A stretch of DNA of 64,000 bases from Perkinsus marinus ATCC 50983 (lineage: Eukaryota; Perkinsozoa; Perkinsida; Perkinsidae). How positions within the stretch are numbered: position 1 is the stretch's first letter; each line of letters starts with the position of its first letter. Under the pieces are notes generated by a model. The model was not told where the DNA came from. It worked only from the letters and a program-made list of their open reading frames with translations, and ran no database searches. The stretch covers positions 589,687-653,686 of the forward strand of contig NW_003215766.1 in NCBI RefSeq assembly GCF_000006405.1. Reading direction: 5' to 3'. Shown here one piece after another: positions 11,704 through 21,268 of this stretch. The position numbers were made by a program, and so were the translations under genes.

Positions 11704-12675
11704 TCAGTAATCGAGGCACACAGTACACTCTTCTTCCTTTGGCTCCAACCACATCATTACCAGCGATGCACAGGGACTCAAACTGAAACCTCTCGACCAA
11801 CCATCCAGTCGAATTCTCGACAATTGCTCGACTCTCAAGTCACCTTCAGTAACCAGCCGGAGCAAAGCGAGTTCCTGACGTCCCTTACGATCCGAGCATG
11901 GGACATAATCCGCTAGTAGGGCTACCTCAGGAGTGACCAGATGAATTTCAACATAACGAGAGAAGACTAGCGGCCACGTTGGCAATCTCATCCAGCAGGA
12001 GTCTTCGTCCAAAACATGAATTTCCGTCACGTGGAACTCTAAGGCGTCATCCAAATCATCATCTCCATCATCAGCAATACTTTCTGCCAGTGGTCGCCGG
12101 ATTTGGGTGATCGCGGCAATCCTCAGCTTGCCGTCGCTTTTTCGCAGGACACTGAAGTTAAGAGCGACCCCCTCTAGTTTGGCAACTTCACTAACTCCGA
12201 ACTCATCGCGAGTCAATTTACTGAATTCAGTGGTCTTCCGGTCATAGTTCACTAACGCCACATAGAAAAGGTTCTCATATAGAACTAGCTTGTCCACAAC
12301 CCACGTCTCCAAATCATCGTGGCCGCCGATACCACGCTCCGCCAAACAAGCACGTACTATGCACTCTGAATCATCCGTGTCACTGTACTCTAGGAGGTGA
12401 CCACACCCGGACATTTCACAAACATCGAGATCATAATACGACTTAGTGAGCGGATCAGTGATTGCGGTGGCATGCTTGAGGGCGTTTTCTCGCCACCACT
12501 CATCTTCAGGCCGTTTGGGCTTCGGAGGGGCCTTCCACGATAACCCCATCGGATCTCGAGTCCCGATGAACTCGCATATCATATACTTGATATCGAGCAT
12601 CCCTTTCCAGTTAACAGGAAGTGAGTTATTCACAGCGGCTAAGTCCACGGCGAGGTTCGAGAGTCCGCGGGGCAT
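11704..12675 (-). CDS. Orphan family protein A (paralogue of the gene at 15156-16094)
   Basis: A single-exon frame of 323 residues starting MPRGLSNLAVDLAAVN. No known domain is recognised, and there is no signal peptide or membrane segment. It is paralogous to the gene at 15156-16094: both begin MPRG, then a hydrophobic helix ending DL.A.N, a D.K...I..F.G.R...GLS segment, a WW..N..KH motif near residues 60-70, a S(D/R)G.LR segment near the middle, and a C-terminal block with a similar hydrophobic pattern. The many beta-strand-like segments in the second half suggest a propeller-like or sandwich fold, which is inference only. Lack of introns contrasts with most neighbours. Function unknown; likely a lineage-specific family. 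Confidence 0.7.
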   Translation of the reverse strand: MPRGLSNLAVDLAAVNNSLPVNWKGMLDIKYMICEFIGTRDPMGLSWKAPPKPKRPEDEWWRENALKHATAITDPLTKSYYDLDVCEMSGCGHLLEYSDTDDSECIVRACLAERGIGGHDDLETWVVDKLVLYENLFYVALVNYDRKTTEFSKLTRDEFGVSEVAKLEGVALNFSVLRKSDGKLRIAAITQIRRPLAESIADDGDDDLDDALEFHVTEIHVLDEDSCWMRLPTWPLVFSRYVEIHLVTPEVALLADYVPCSDRKGRQELALLRLVTEGDLRVEQLSRIRLDGWSRGFSLSPCASLVMMWLEPKEEECTVCLDY

Positions 12676-12768
12676 TGCGAAAATATGAAGAAAGTCTGGA
12701 CTAGAACGAGGACTAGGTCGACGCCCGACACCTCAAAACACTCAACCTAGAATTTGACGAAAAAACTC

Positions 12769-13066
12769 CTACGCAACATCAACATCACAGGAATCATTCT
12801 TCCGAAAACATTCCACATGCATACGTCTGATACACTCATACAAAATAGGCATAAGCCTTAGCTTCCGAGCTATGAGATTACCTAGCGTAGCCCACTTAGG
12901 TACTAGTCTTGCGACTTCAGGCCAGTCGACTAGTCCGCCCGGGTTTGACTGGAGCGTGATGCAGTACACCAAGGATCGAATCCCCTTAGTATTAACATCA
13001 GTGATGATCCCAAATACAGTACGTTCACAACTCTTCGTAGTAGCGAAAACGACGCTCAGCTGACCG
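12769..13066 (-). CDS. Probable terminal exon of an unrecognised gene
   Basis: The minus strand from about 13066 down to the stop at 12769 is open for roughly 98 codons and reads as ordinary protein: FATTKSCERTVFGIITDVN, then LVDWPEVARLVPKWATLG and MPILYECIRRMHVECF before the stop. The frame is closed upstream by a stop near 13080, so this would have to be a 3' exon or a small gene with a non-obvious start. It lies 94 bp upstream of orphan gene A on the same strand. No family recognised. Coding status rests on composition and length alone. Confidence 0.3.
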
Positions 13067-13827
13067 CAAATTGAAAGCAGTGATAGAGTACGTCACGTGG
13101 TCTCGCAAATAGGCTCGATCGGGTTAGTGGATCTCGGATTCCACCTTCGACGGCTACCCGGACGCCCAGAGTAAGCCTCCCACGAGAGGAATACTTTGCC
13201 GTAGAACCCAAAACATGAACTTCAACCAACGAGGAACTTTTAACCCGGAAAAAACCTAATCATCTAAGCTGAACAAGCCCTCCCACTAGAGCAGGAAGTC
13301 CGCTTCGACCCGTCAGAACAACGCAGTAACTGCGTCGCAGTTATCCCGAAGTGCCTTCCCATACTCGAACTCTCGACACAGCCAGATTGTACAATATCCA
13401 GTACAGACCCACTCAAGACCTACTCTGAATTCTCCAAGTCACTAACTTCAACATACACATCTACAGTAGTGAATCTGCTGTGACCGGCATCCCATTTCGG
13501 CGGATCTACCGCGCATAAACTCGCGAGCTCTCTTGGTCAGGGCTCCTAGAGTCTAGGACCTAGACCAGGAGTACCACAAGATGAATTAGTCAGTCACAAC
13601 ATAACACGAACAAGGACGCATCTAAGTTTGATGGTCAAACCATAATTTGTTGCCATGTGCTCGGCAGTGGCTGCCGAGTCGGCAGCGCAAGTAAGCCATT
13701 GTAGCAGGGATCTTGCTCACTTGGTTGATCTTGCGTTTCTTGGCAAATACAATCCTGCAAATTGCAGAACAATGGTCGCAACAGTGGTCGTTCACCAACC
13801 TGCAAGGTTATTGAAAACCCAAAGTTA
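13067..13827. other. Intergenic region, nothing recognised
   Basis: About 760 bp upstream of the small membrane protein gene. Short frames in both directions lack family signatures. An imperfect repeat of the tcggcagtggctgccgag type lies near 13660-13680 and may be a small hairpin. A promoter for the plus-strand gene at 13828 is expected here but has no recognisable motif. Confidence 0.4.
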
Positions 13828-14617
13828 ATGACCAATTTCGTGATCCTATTCGTGCTCACAATCCTCAATGGGATCTGTCTGAGCCAGGGCTCTGCTGAAG
13901 AAGCTCGTCTAAACCTCTCGTCACTCTTCAGCGCGGATATGATAGACTCGTTGGATATCGACAAGAATTTTCCCTTGGGAGGCTTGCCAACTACTGCACC
14001 CAGTAGCCCAAGTCCCACCACGGAGCGACCGACCGAGCCGTTGATTGACACGCCGAGGTAATACTCTCGAATATCCGCTGATATCTGATAGTCGCGACGT
14101 GATATGCAAATAGCTTGATAGGATCATAGGCTGCTCTTCAGGCCAGCTACGGCACCCGCTGTGATTGGTTCAACCGGAGAAGAGATACCAGGTTATCCAA
14201 ATGGCACCTTAAACGCTATACTGGTGGTCATTATCATCCTCACAATGATCATGGCCGGACAACTGGCGGCAACGTTAGTGGCTTTCCGAGCATTCAACGT
14301 AAGGATTTGCTACTTGCTTCTAACATATACGGTGGTATTGTACTAGCTTTTGCCAGGTTCTTGAACATCAGCGAGGCGCACCTACCAAGGATCCCAAGCT
14401 CCCCAGCAAACCGGGAGATTGCGCCACAGAGGAGAGGTACTCTGGATATCGAATTTCGCAGGATTCGATGGGTAGGCGCATCTCGTCAGGTCCACCGCAA
14501 CCGTCGATATCTCCGATGCCGTGTGATGATAATTGTGTAGCTGCTACACGTGTATCATGCCATTGCGGGTGTGAAACCCGATGGTCTCTGCGAGCAGTGG
14601 TGATACTTTGCATGTGA
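13828..14617 (+). CDS. Small type I membrane protein with Pro/Thr-rich stalk, 3 exons
   Basis: Exons 13828-14057, 14142-14298 and 14357-14617 (GT-AG, phases consistent) give 215 residues. It begins with a signal peptide (MTNFVILFVLTILNGICLS) and a short acidic ectodomain (SLFSADMIDSLDI). A Pro/Thr/Ser stalk follows (TTAPSSPSPTTERPTEP), then a single membrane helix of about 22 residues (LNAILVVIIILTMIMAGQL). The tail is Arg-rich and cysteine-containing (CHCGCE near the end). I chose the ATG at 13828 over the upstream in-frame ATG at 13762 because it puts the signal peptide at the N-terminus. Architecture and exon layout resemble the minus-strand gene at 53738-54297, suggesting a family of small surface or endomembrane proteins. 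Function unknown. Confidence 0.6.
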
Positions 14618-15155
14618 TGTTAAAAGTTAGAATATGATATTCACTATGTTGAGTGTATATCAAGGGAGAGAGCGTGAAAGTGATGGAAGAGTGGCAATGG
14701 AACTGCGACTGAGCCTCGAAAGATTGTCAATATGCATTCTTCGAGTGTAGTAGGAGCTCACCTGGATCACCCGTTGTCTGCCGATATCTCACTCAGCAAC
14801 GACGCACACACACAACTTGCGATCCACAAGCCTTACCTTGAATCCGTCGACTAGAATAGCTTCGGACAATCACTGCTGACTCTGTCGAGGAAGCTATAAA
14901 GATGCAAAGAATCAACTTTCACCATCCAAACACTCAACTTGGGAGACTCCAATTTGAAAACTCCAACAGTTGGCATCCTGCGTAGAGATAGTCGATAACT
15001 CGAGAAAAAGAGCGTTTAGGCAACCTCTGAGAGCAAACAATCTTCAGAGCAACAAGTTACATCGAACAACTTGAATAATTGTCAGCAGTGATGCCTCCTC
15101 ACTATTATCAAGCCTACACAGCTAGCATAAGAGTCTCAGTTTTACATACTTCGCT
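14618..15155. other. Intergenic region, nothing recognised
   Basis: About 540 bp between the 3' end of the membrane-protein gene (plus) and the 3' end of orphan gene B (minus). No open frame with family features, tRNA or repeat was recognised. It is expected to hold the two untranslated regions. Confidence 0.45.
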
Positions 15156-16094
15156 TCACTTGTAGAGCACTCTAATGAGGCCACCCTTCGAGCCGAGGAG
15201 GAACATTCCTGAGGGACTCACCTCGTACCACTCATAGGGGTGAGGTGAGGGCCACCTCGTCGAGGTTTCTTTCCTTATGGCACCAGCAGCGATGTCCAGC
15301 AACCACAGTTCACGCTCCCAACCAAGAGGAGACGAGGGGCGAGCAATCGATTCAGTGAGCAACAGTCTGTTGGGCGTGATGAATTTCGGTTTACAGCGAC
15401 CCCAAAGAGGGTCCATCCGTAAAGTCTGTATGGAACTCAATTCTGGACCGCTGACATCCAATAGCCGTATATGAGACTCCAGATTGGACCCGCGGTGACC
15501 ATTCGTACCGGCAAGATGCACAGCGCAAATCAAAACTCTCAGGGTTCCGTCACTTCTTCCAAAAACGTCGAAGTGATAGCCGGCTTCATCAATGACACAT
15601 ACCAGATGTGGTTGGCTCGATGAGGGCGCCAAACACAGAATAGCAGTGTACTGATGATCCGATCGACGCACCGCCGCAACAAAGACTAACTGTCCCACAA
15701 CAACCACGTTATCGAGATAGTCTTGGGCAGTCAGCAACCCTCCAGCCTCGAAATCGCGGGGTAGAGGTATAACTAGAGTCGGAGAACCATGAGCTTCATC
15801 ATGCACAAGCAGCGCGCGGCAACCCACTGGGAGTTCATATACGCATTTAGTCAACGGTGATGGAGCCGTATGGGATCCAGCACCCCAATGCTTGAAGACG
15901 TTCCGAGCCCACCACAGGTCTCGGACGTATCTGCATTCTCCGAACGTTTCTGGAGATGACAGTCCACAAGACTCTCTTCGTCCCATGAAGTGGTGTATGT
16001 GAAACTTCAAATCCGCTACAGCCGAGCCACCCGATGGGCATCTGCGGTTCAAGGCTACGAGATCTATGACGAGGTGTTGAACACCCCGGGGCAT
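15156..16094 (-). CDS. Orphan family protein B (paralogue of the gene at 11704-12675)
   Basis: A single-exon frame of 312 residues starting MPRGVQHLVIDLVALNRRCP. It shares with orphan protein A the MPRG start, the DL.ALN helix, the D.KF.I..F.GRRE..GLS block, the WWARNVFKH motif (A has WWRENALKH), a central SDGTLR (A has SDGKLR) and a C-terminal S.....L block, at perhaps 25 percent identity overall. No signal peptide, membrane span or known catalytic motif is visible. Several segments alternate hydrophobic and polar residues as in beta-propeller blades. Both copies are intronless and on the same strand, separated only by the small membrane-protein gene, so they may be an old local duplication. 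Confidence 0.7.
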   Translation of the reverse strand: MPRGVQHLVIDLVALNRRCPSGGSAVADLKFHIHHFMGRRESCGLSSPETFGECRYVRDLWWARNVFKHWGAGSHTAPSPLTKCVYELPVGCRALLVHDEAHGSPTLVIPLPRDFEAGGLLTAQDYLDNVVVVGQLVFVAAVRRSDHQYTAILCLAPSSSQPHLVCVIDEAGYHFDVFGRSDGTLRVLICAVHLAGTNGHRGSNLESHIRLLDVSGPELSSIQTLRMDPLWGRCKPKFITPNRLLLTESIARPSSPLGWERELWLLDIAAGAIRKETSTRWPSPHPYEWYEVSPSGMFLLGSKGGLIRVLYK

Positions 16095-16543
16095 TCCGAA
16101 TTGGAGTAGACCTTTGAATAAAACTTGAAAACTGGATGAGAATCTCCTAATTCCGATTCAAAAGTAGGTCTACGATACACCGCATAAGGGCGCTCACAAG
16201 ACTTATACAACAACAAGTACCACAGCTACTACTACTGCATTCTTCACCTACTATCCGGTCTCTAGTGGCACCCTAGCTGATCTCACACCGTGAACGCAGT
16301 TACTCGCCTTACAAAAGAATTCTCAGCATCATTGGAGCGGCTGTAAATACCTCCGAAAATCACTCACTAATCGTCCAATCCTTTCCACGCAACACAGTTA
16401 AGCCTATCACGAAAGAAGCACCATGCACAGCAACACTCAGTCAACCTCAAAACTCATCTTTCGGACCAAACCAGATGTCCGATAAAACACATAGAAACAA
16501 CTGAATTTCCAGCCAAAACCATATCTGAGAGTGAACGATGGTC
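16095..16543. other. Intergenic region, nothing recognised
   Basis: About 450 bp between the start of orphan gene B and the stop of the kinesin gene, both on the minus strand. It should hold the promoter of orphan gene B and the kinesin 3' untranslated region. No conserved site was recognised. Confidence 0.4.
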
Positions 16544-19447
16544 TTATGGTCCCAGAAGCTGCTTGTAAAGGCTGAAATGCTTCTTCTTTTTCGTGTTGGT
16601 ACTTGATGGAGGCTTCGTCGAGGACCCTCGCGGACTGGTGCTACCATTGCTACTCTTCTTGGAGTTTGGAGTGCTCCAAGCCGACAGATTCGAGTCATTG
16701 AGACCCGGGGTCGTTGAGCATTTCGACGTAGTCGACTTCCTATTACAGCTCGACCGCACAGACGTAGCGGCACGACCAGCGTAGTTGAGCGTGGATAAAG
16801 TCTCGGACTGATCGCTCAGGTTGGAAGAAAGCGTTGAGAACATAAGTACCTTGCTAGCCTTGTCACCTAGCGCACCCTGTAGTAGGAAAGTAAGCTTGCT
16901 ACCGCGGTAAGGTATATACGGCTGTGCGCGATCGTCTTCGCAGTCGGAACTTTCACGTAGTCCACTCAGCACATTACCGAGGCTTGTCAGACTCTGATTT
17001 ATATAAGAGCTCTCGGACTTCGCAGCAGATAGGAATTGGTCCAGATTGCCAGCAGTCGAAGCTCGTTTCAGCGGAGTCCCCACATTGGTCCAGTCACCAG
17101 AGGTCTTCAGTCGCTCCGAGCCGGCCAAGTCAACAAACCACACACGGCCCACTATGCGCTGCGGCGGTGACAACACCACCGCGGCTGTCACTATCAAGTG
17201 AGACCGTGATGAGCGTGGGTTCAACCTATTCTGCCCGACAGCCCGATTCGCCCGGGCCTTCTTCAGCAACGCATGAGCTGACTCTAGGCTGCTGGCAGTA
17301 TGCACCTGAGCCAAGGACCATAGTCAGACGCCGACCAAGGTATTAGTCGTATTAGATTGACGATACATACTCGTATATCCATACCTACCGTAACTCCTGG
17401 CAGATATACGGTATCTCCAAAGAGGCCCACTTCAAGCAGGTCACTACTGCTACCACCGAACGAACAGCTTTCACCCGGAGACGACAACGCTACTGGCGAA
17501 GTATCGGGATCCGCTGCCTTCGAGCTGCCCCGGGAGCGCCTAGGCACCAGCTTGACCTACATCCTATGGTCCAATCACAGCCTCGACTGAGCCACGCTCA
17601 CTTCGAGACGATTGTCAGACGAGCCTCCAGAGAGCAAGTCCCGGACATTCTCGTTATAGACTTCTACAACGCAGAGCGCGATAGACAGTCTTCTATCAGC
17701 AGTAGCTCTCTTCATCGAGTTGTTGAGCCGATCAACTTCAGCAAATAGGAGTTCCAAAGCACGTGGAATCAGCCCTCGATCCGCTTCTGTCGTTCCCCCT
17801 TCCAGAGTGTGAGTCTTACCTGCATACCACGCCAAGCCGCAGGGAGCTGTCGTAATGGCGAAAGGCACGTGAAGTGGTAACTCGAGCACGTCCTCACCTG
17901 TACCAGTCTGGCCGTAGGCGAAGATGCAGAGGTTGGTGCAGCCGCCTCTCATCCTGTTCTGCTGCCGCAACGGGGACGTCGTCCCATCAGCCAGCTGGGC
18001 TTGGATGTTCGAAGTGAGCGCCTCCATCACGGGTGACACCTCAGCGAAAACGTCCTCCTGTGTGGAGCTGGGAGGGAATACTGAACCGAAATCATCATCG
18101 ACCGAAGTGGGCTAAATTCCTGCCAATCAAGGGTGGAATCAAGAGTAAACTCACCAAAATCAAAGTTGTACTCAGTCCTCCGACTATCAGGCACGACGAT
18201 GCGGGTCCCACATGTGCTCACGTCCAGCTCCAACCTGCAGTGAAGTCTATGACTTAGCAACATCAGTGGTGGAGCACAGATGCCGCAGCGAACCAAGCAG
18301 AACATTACAATTCGAGTGACTCCTCTTTTTGCCCTGTTCTGGGCGGCCGAATTCGGCAGAAAACTCTCAAGCCTCCTCTGAGGTCTTGTATCTAACCCAT
18401 GACCCGACACCAGCATCCACTCGCTCTAGTCCTACCTCATTTCGCAAGTTCCTTGTCAGCTCTCTCAGTGCATCGCGCTCCTTCATGATGCTCTTGAGCC
18501 CTTCACACACCTGAGGCATCGAACTCAGCCCGCCGTGTGAGATCCCCTACCCGATCGTCACAGGTAACCACATCACGACAGGCTTGGCCTAGAGAGCTGA
18601 CCAAGGAAGGCACGTCAGCGTGACCCGCTTTCATCCACTCCCGACAACAGCCCTCAACCTGTGAGGAAGGCTCGCCCTCGCGCTCTGCACCTATCAATGC
18701 CACTTTCTCTCGCATGGCGGCCACAATTTCGTGCCGCTTCTCGTCCTCCAACAGACAAGCCGGACAGCACTGCTGCAGTACACTGCTCGACACGACCGAT
18801 GCAACCTCGCCTGCCAGGCATGAGTCCCGCTAGTATACTAAGACTATCCCAACTTGCCAACTGGCCTTTCCCCTCCAAAGCGTGCCACGCGTTGTCTACT
18901 GCCAGCCTCTGGTTATTCTCCTTGAGCCGCCTGGTAGACTCCTGACCAACAAGCTCTTCCATGATGGAGATCACAGGCATCCACGATACTCTTGCCAGCC
19001 TTACATAGAGGGCATGCATCTCCCCGTACAAGTCGTCCATTCTCTTCGTATATTCAACCTGACCACAGCAGTCCCTCGGCCGAGACCATTAAGCCCACAA
19101 CTAGGCTCTTGCGGCCACCTAGTCCAGTAAGGCCGCAATTCTAGTGCCACCACCCCACTAGGCGTGGTAGTAGCGCCTTGCCATGTCCATCTTATCCTAC
19201 CGATATTTCCTGCGATGCACGAACACAGGCTTCCAAGGGCTCATCGAAGAAGCTCGTAGAAACAGAAGAGTAAGTCGACGAGGCCGATGAGCAAACGTCA
19301 ATGCTACTGCCACACCGCGAAGGAAATGGTGTCGACTGACTAGCCTGAACATAGGCAATAGCGATAAGCAAGATAATTATCTACCCAACGTACCTTGCTG
19401 GCACTTTCCTCCCACATTTCCTCTGCACTTATCGGCTCGAAGGTCAT
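16544..19447 (-). CDS. Kinesin-14 type C-terminal motor protein
   Basis: Minus-end-directed microtubule motor. The inferred N-terminus is MTFEPISAEEMWEESASK at 19447, followed by a Ser-rich exon (around 19200-19340) and a helical region (VEYTKRMDDLYGEMHALY, EDEKRHEIVAAMREKVALIG, KSIMKERDALRELTRNL) that forms the stalk and neck. The motor begins GLRVFCRIRPPRTG near 18350. The P-loop GQTGTGKT is split by a 78-nt intron (17820-17897). Then come switch I NPRSSRSH, switch II DLAGSERL, YINQSLTSLGNVL and YIPYRGSKLTFLLQGALG. A neck coil ahead of the motor and a motor near the C-terminus is the kinesin-14 order. A basic Ser-rich tail of about 70 residues ends at 16544. Roughly eight to ten exons; several boundaries are approximate. 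Confidence 0.88.
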
Positions 19448-20051
19448 ACACAGCGAGAGCTACGCGCACTATGAAGAGATATGCGAATCTCCGGCCAGCA
19501 GACCAGAAGATGGATTGACCGACCCAACAGATAGATGGGTATTAGAAAATCTCAACGGAAAAAAAGTAAAATTACACACCCCTTCAATCTCGACAAACTG
19601 GCGACGGCGATAGAGCAGACCAACGTATACCCGGCTTTGCCACCAATTGGCGGGCGAACCATGCCAACGGTCTGAGATGACAACCACGACGACAAAGCCG
19701 GCACATCCTTCGCACATCCACAAAAATCTGGTGCAGATGCTAAGTAGGCGGCGTCGAGCTGGGCAGACCCCAGGGAGAGGACAAAGCAGTGACTTACAAT
19801 GTCAAGGGATGTGCGTCAAGAGTGAGAAGGATGGTGGTATGCATGAATGTTACATGAGATCTATCTAACAATTCCCCACCAACTGACACCAACAAAGGGG
19901 AGGAGGCGGCTGACTATTGAGAATAAATAACAGAGATGAATCCCGATAGGGACCTCTGAGGGCTTTGATGATGATGATAATAATACTGACATTGCAATGA
20001 TGAAGATCGGGCGATGAGGACGGCTCTCAACCTGGCACCAAAGTGCCACAA
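19448..20051. other. Intergenic region between CCCH and kinesin genes
   Basis: About 600 bp upstream of the kinesin start and downstream of the CCCH stop. Short frames on both strands (for example minus 19469-19723) show no family features. A simple-sequence patch rich in gatgatgat lies near 19965-19985. Promoter elements were not recognised. Confidence 0.4.
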
Positions 20052-21116
20052 TCAGTCCTCATATACAGCATCAGTAGAAGCCCGTCGCAGCCTCTCCACA
20101 GAGACATTCGGATATAAAGTCTCCCTCAGCTGTAAGGCACGACAATAGTCCACATAACCCTGCGTAGTTCCATCGAAACATACACTAGAAGGGTCACTAG
20201 ATACTTGCAACCCTACATAAGTCAACCCCGTCGGAAAATCACCCGACATGAACCCCGCCGGCGAGTCACCACCACTACCTCTCCCATCACTATCCTCTCC
20301 CGTCGGCCACCCCTCCCCTCCAGTGCCTTCTGCACTCATCGCTACCATGGCCGGTGGACCTTGTTGCTGCTGGACATTACCCAAATGAGCGGGAGTGCCA
20401 CCACCCTTCCCGACCCAAGGTCCTCTAGATGTCTTCGAGTACTGACGATAGTTGTCCTGGAGCCCCATAGAAGGAGTTTCCAGCAGTGATGAGCCACTGA
20501 TGCCGTCATCTCTCTTCACATGGTGGTGCTGTCGTTCCCGCCACTGATTACTCTCCGTCTGCCCACGTTGTTGCTGCTGCTGCTGCCTGGCCGGATTATG
20601 GACGTAAGGGCAGCTGTCGCCTTTCCGGCAATTGCCTCTATTATAGTAGACACATTCCCTCTGTCTGCAGAACTCCACCGCGTCCATAACTTCCCTCACG
20701 GTATGACCAAAGCGGCACCCATTCACTTGGCACACTCGGCCCTCTGAGACTGAACGGCATAGTATCGTCTTGCTCCCCATACCGCTAGTGCTGCCGTGGT
20801 CGGGTGCCCCATTGTGGGGGTAGCTACTACCATCCCCTACTCGAGGCGGATGAGCTTTACTCGTGGGCGCATCAACTGATGAGCCATGAACGTGCTGAAA
20901 CGGACAAGCGTCACCTCTCACACAACGACCAGAAGATCGGTAGGACCAGCACACGCCGCGGGGACCTCTAAACGATGTGTTAGAGCCGTACCTCCGACGA
21001 CCGGCACCAGCAGTGACCAGACCAGGATTGGCAGACTCGCTCAGTAGAGCAGGTAAGCTAGTTAGTGACGCGTCTGGTGGGAGATCAGGTAAGATAGCCG
21101 CATCGTGGTCGGCCAT
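20052..21116 (-). CDS. Triple CCCH zinc-finger protein
   Basis: A single-exon frame of 354 residues. Three CCCH fingers are visible: residues about 56-75 (CWSYRSSGRCVRGDACPFQH, CX8CX5CX3H), about 120-136 (CRSVSEGRCQVNGCRFGH, CX7CX4CX3H) and about 154-172 (CVYYNRGNCRKGDSCPYVH, CX7CX5CX3H). Such clusters bind single-stranded RNA, and the spacing resembles muscleblind or MKRN-like clusters more than the tandem TTP pair. After the fingers come a poly-Gln tract, a His/Arg patch and a Gly/Ser-rich low-complexity region. A short conserved-looking C-terminus (YVDYCRALQLRETLYPN) follows. No catalytic domain is visible. RNA regulation is inferred from the fingers. Confidence 0.85.
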   Translation of the reverse strand: MADHDAAILPDLPPDASLTSLPALLSESANPGLVTAGAGRRRYGSNTSFRGPRGVCWSYRSSGRCVRGDACPFQHVHGSSVDAPTSKAHPPRVGDGSSYPHNGAPDHGSTSGMGSKTILCRSVSEGRVCQVNGCRFGHTVREVMDAVEFCRQRECVYYNRGNCRKGDSCPYVHNPARQQQQQQRGQTESNQWRERQHHHVKRDDGISGSSLLETPSMGLQDNYRQYSKTSRGPWVGKGGGTPAHLGNVQQQQGPPAMVAMSAEGTGGEGWPTGEDSDGRGSGGDSPAGFMSGDFPTGLTYVGLQVSSDPSSVCFDGTTQGYVDYCRALQLRETLYPNVSVERLRRASTDAVYED

Positions 21117-21268
21117 GCAGTGTAGATGGATAGATACAACCTTATCAATTTCCTTACCACCACTACTACCTCTATTGTTATTCTTGCATTGATAATACTA
21201 CAACACACAATCTTCAGAGAAACACAGCATACAAATTTTACGTTGAGGAACAGTTGACACTGCAAGCC

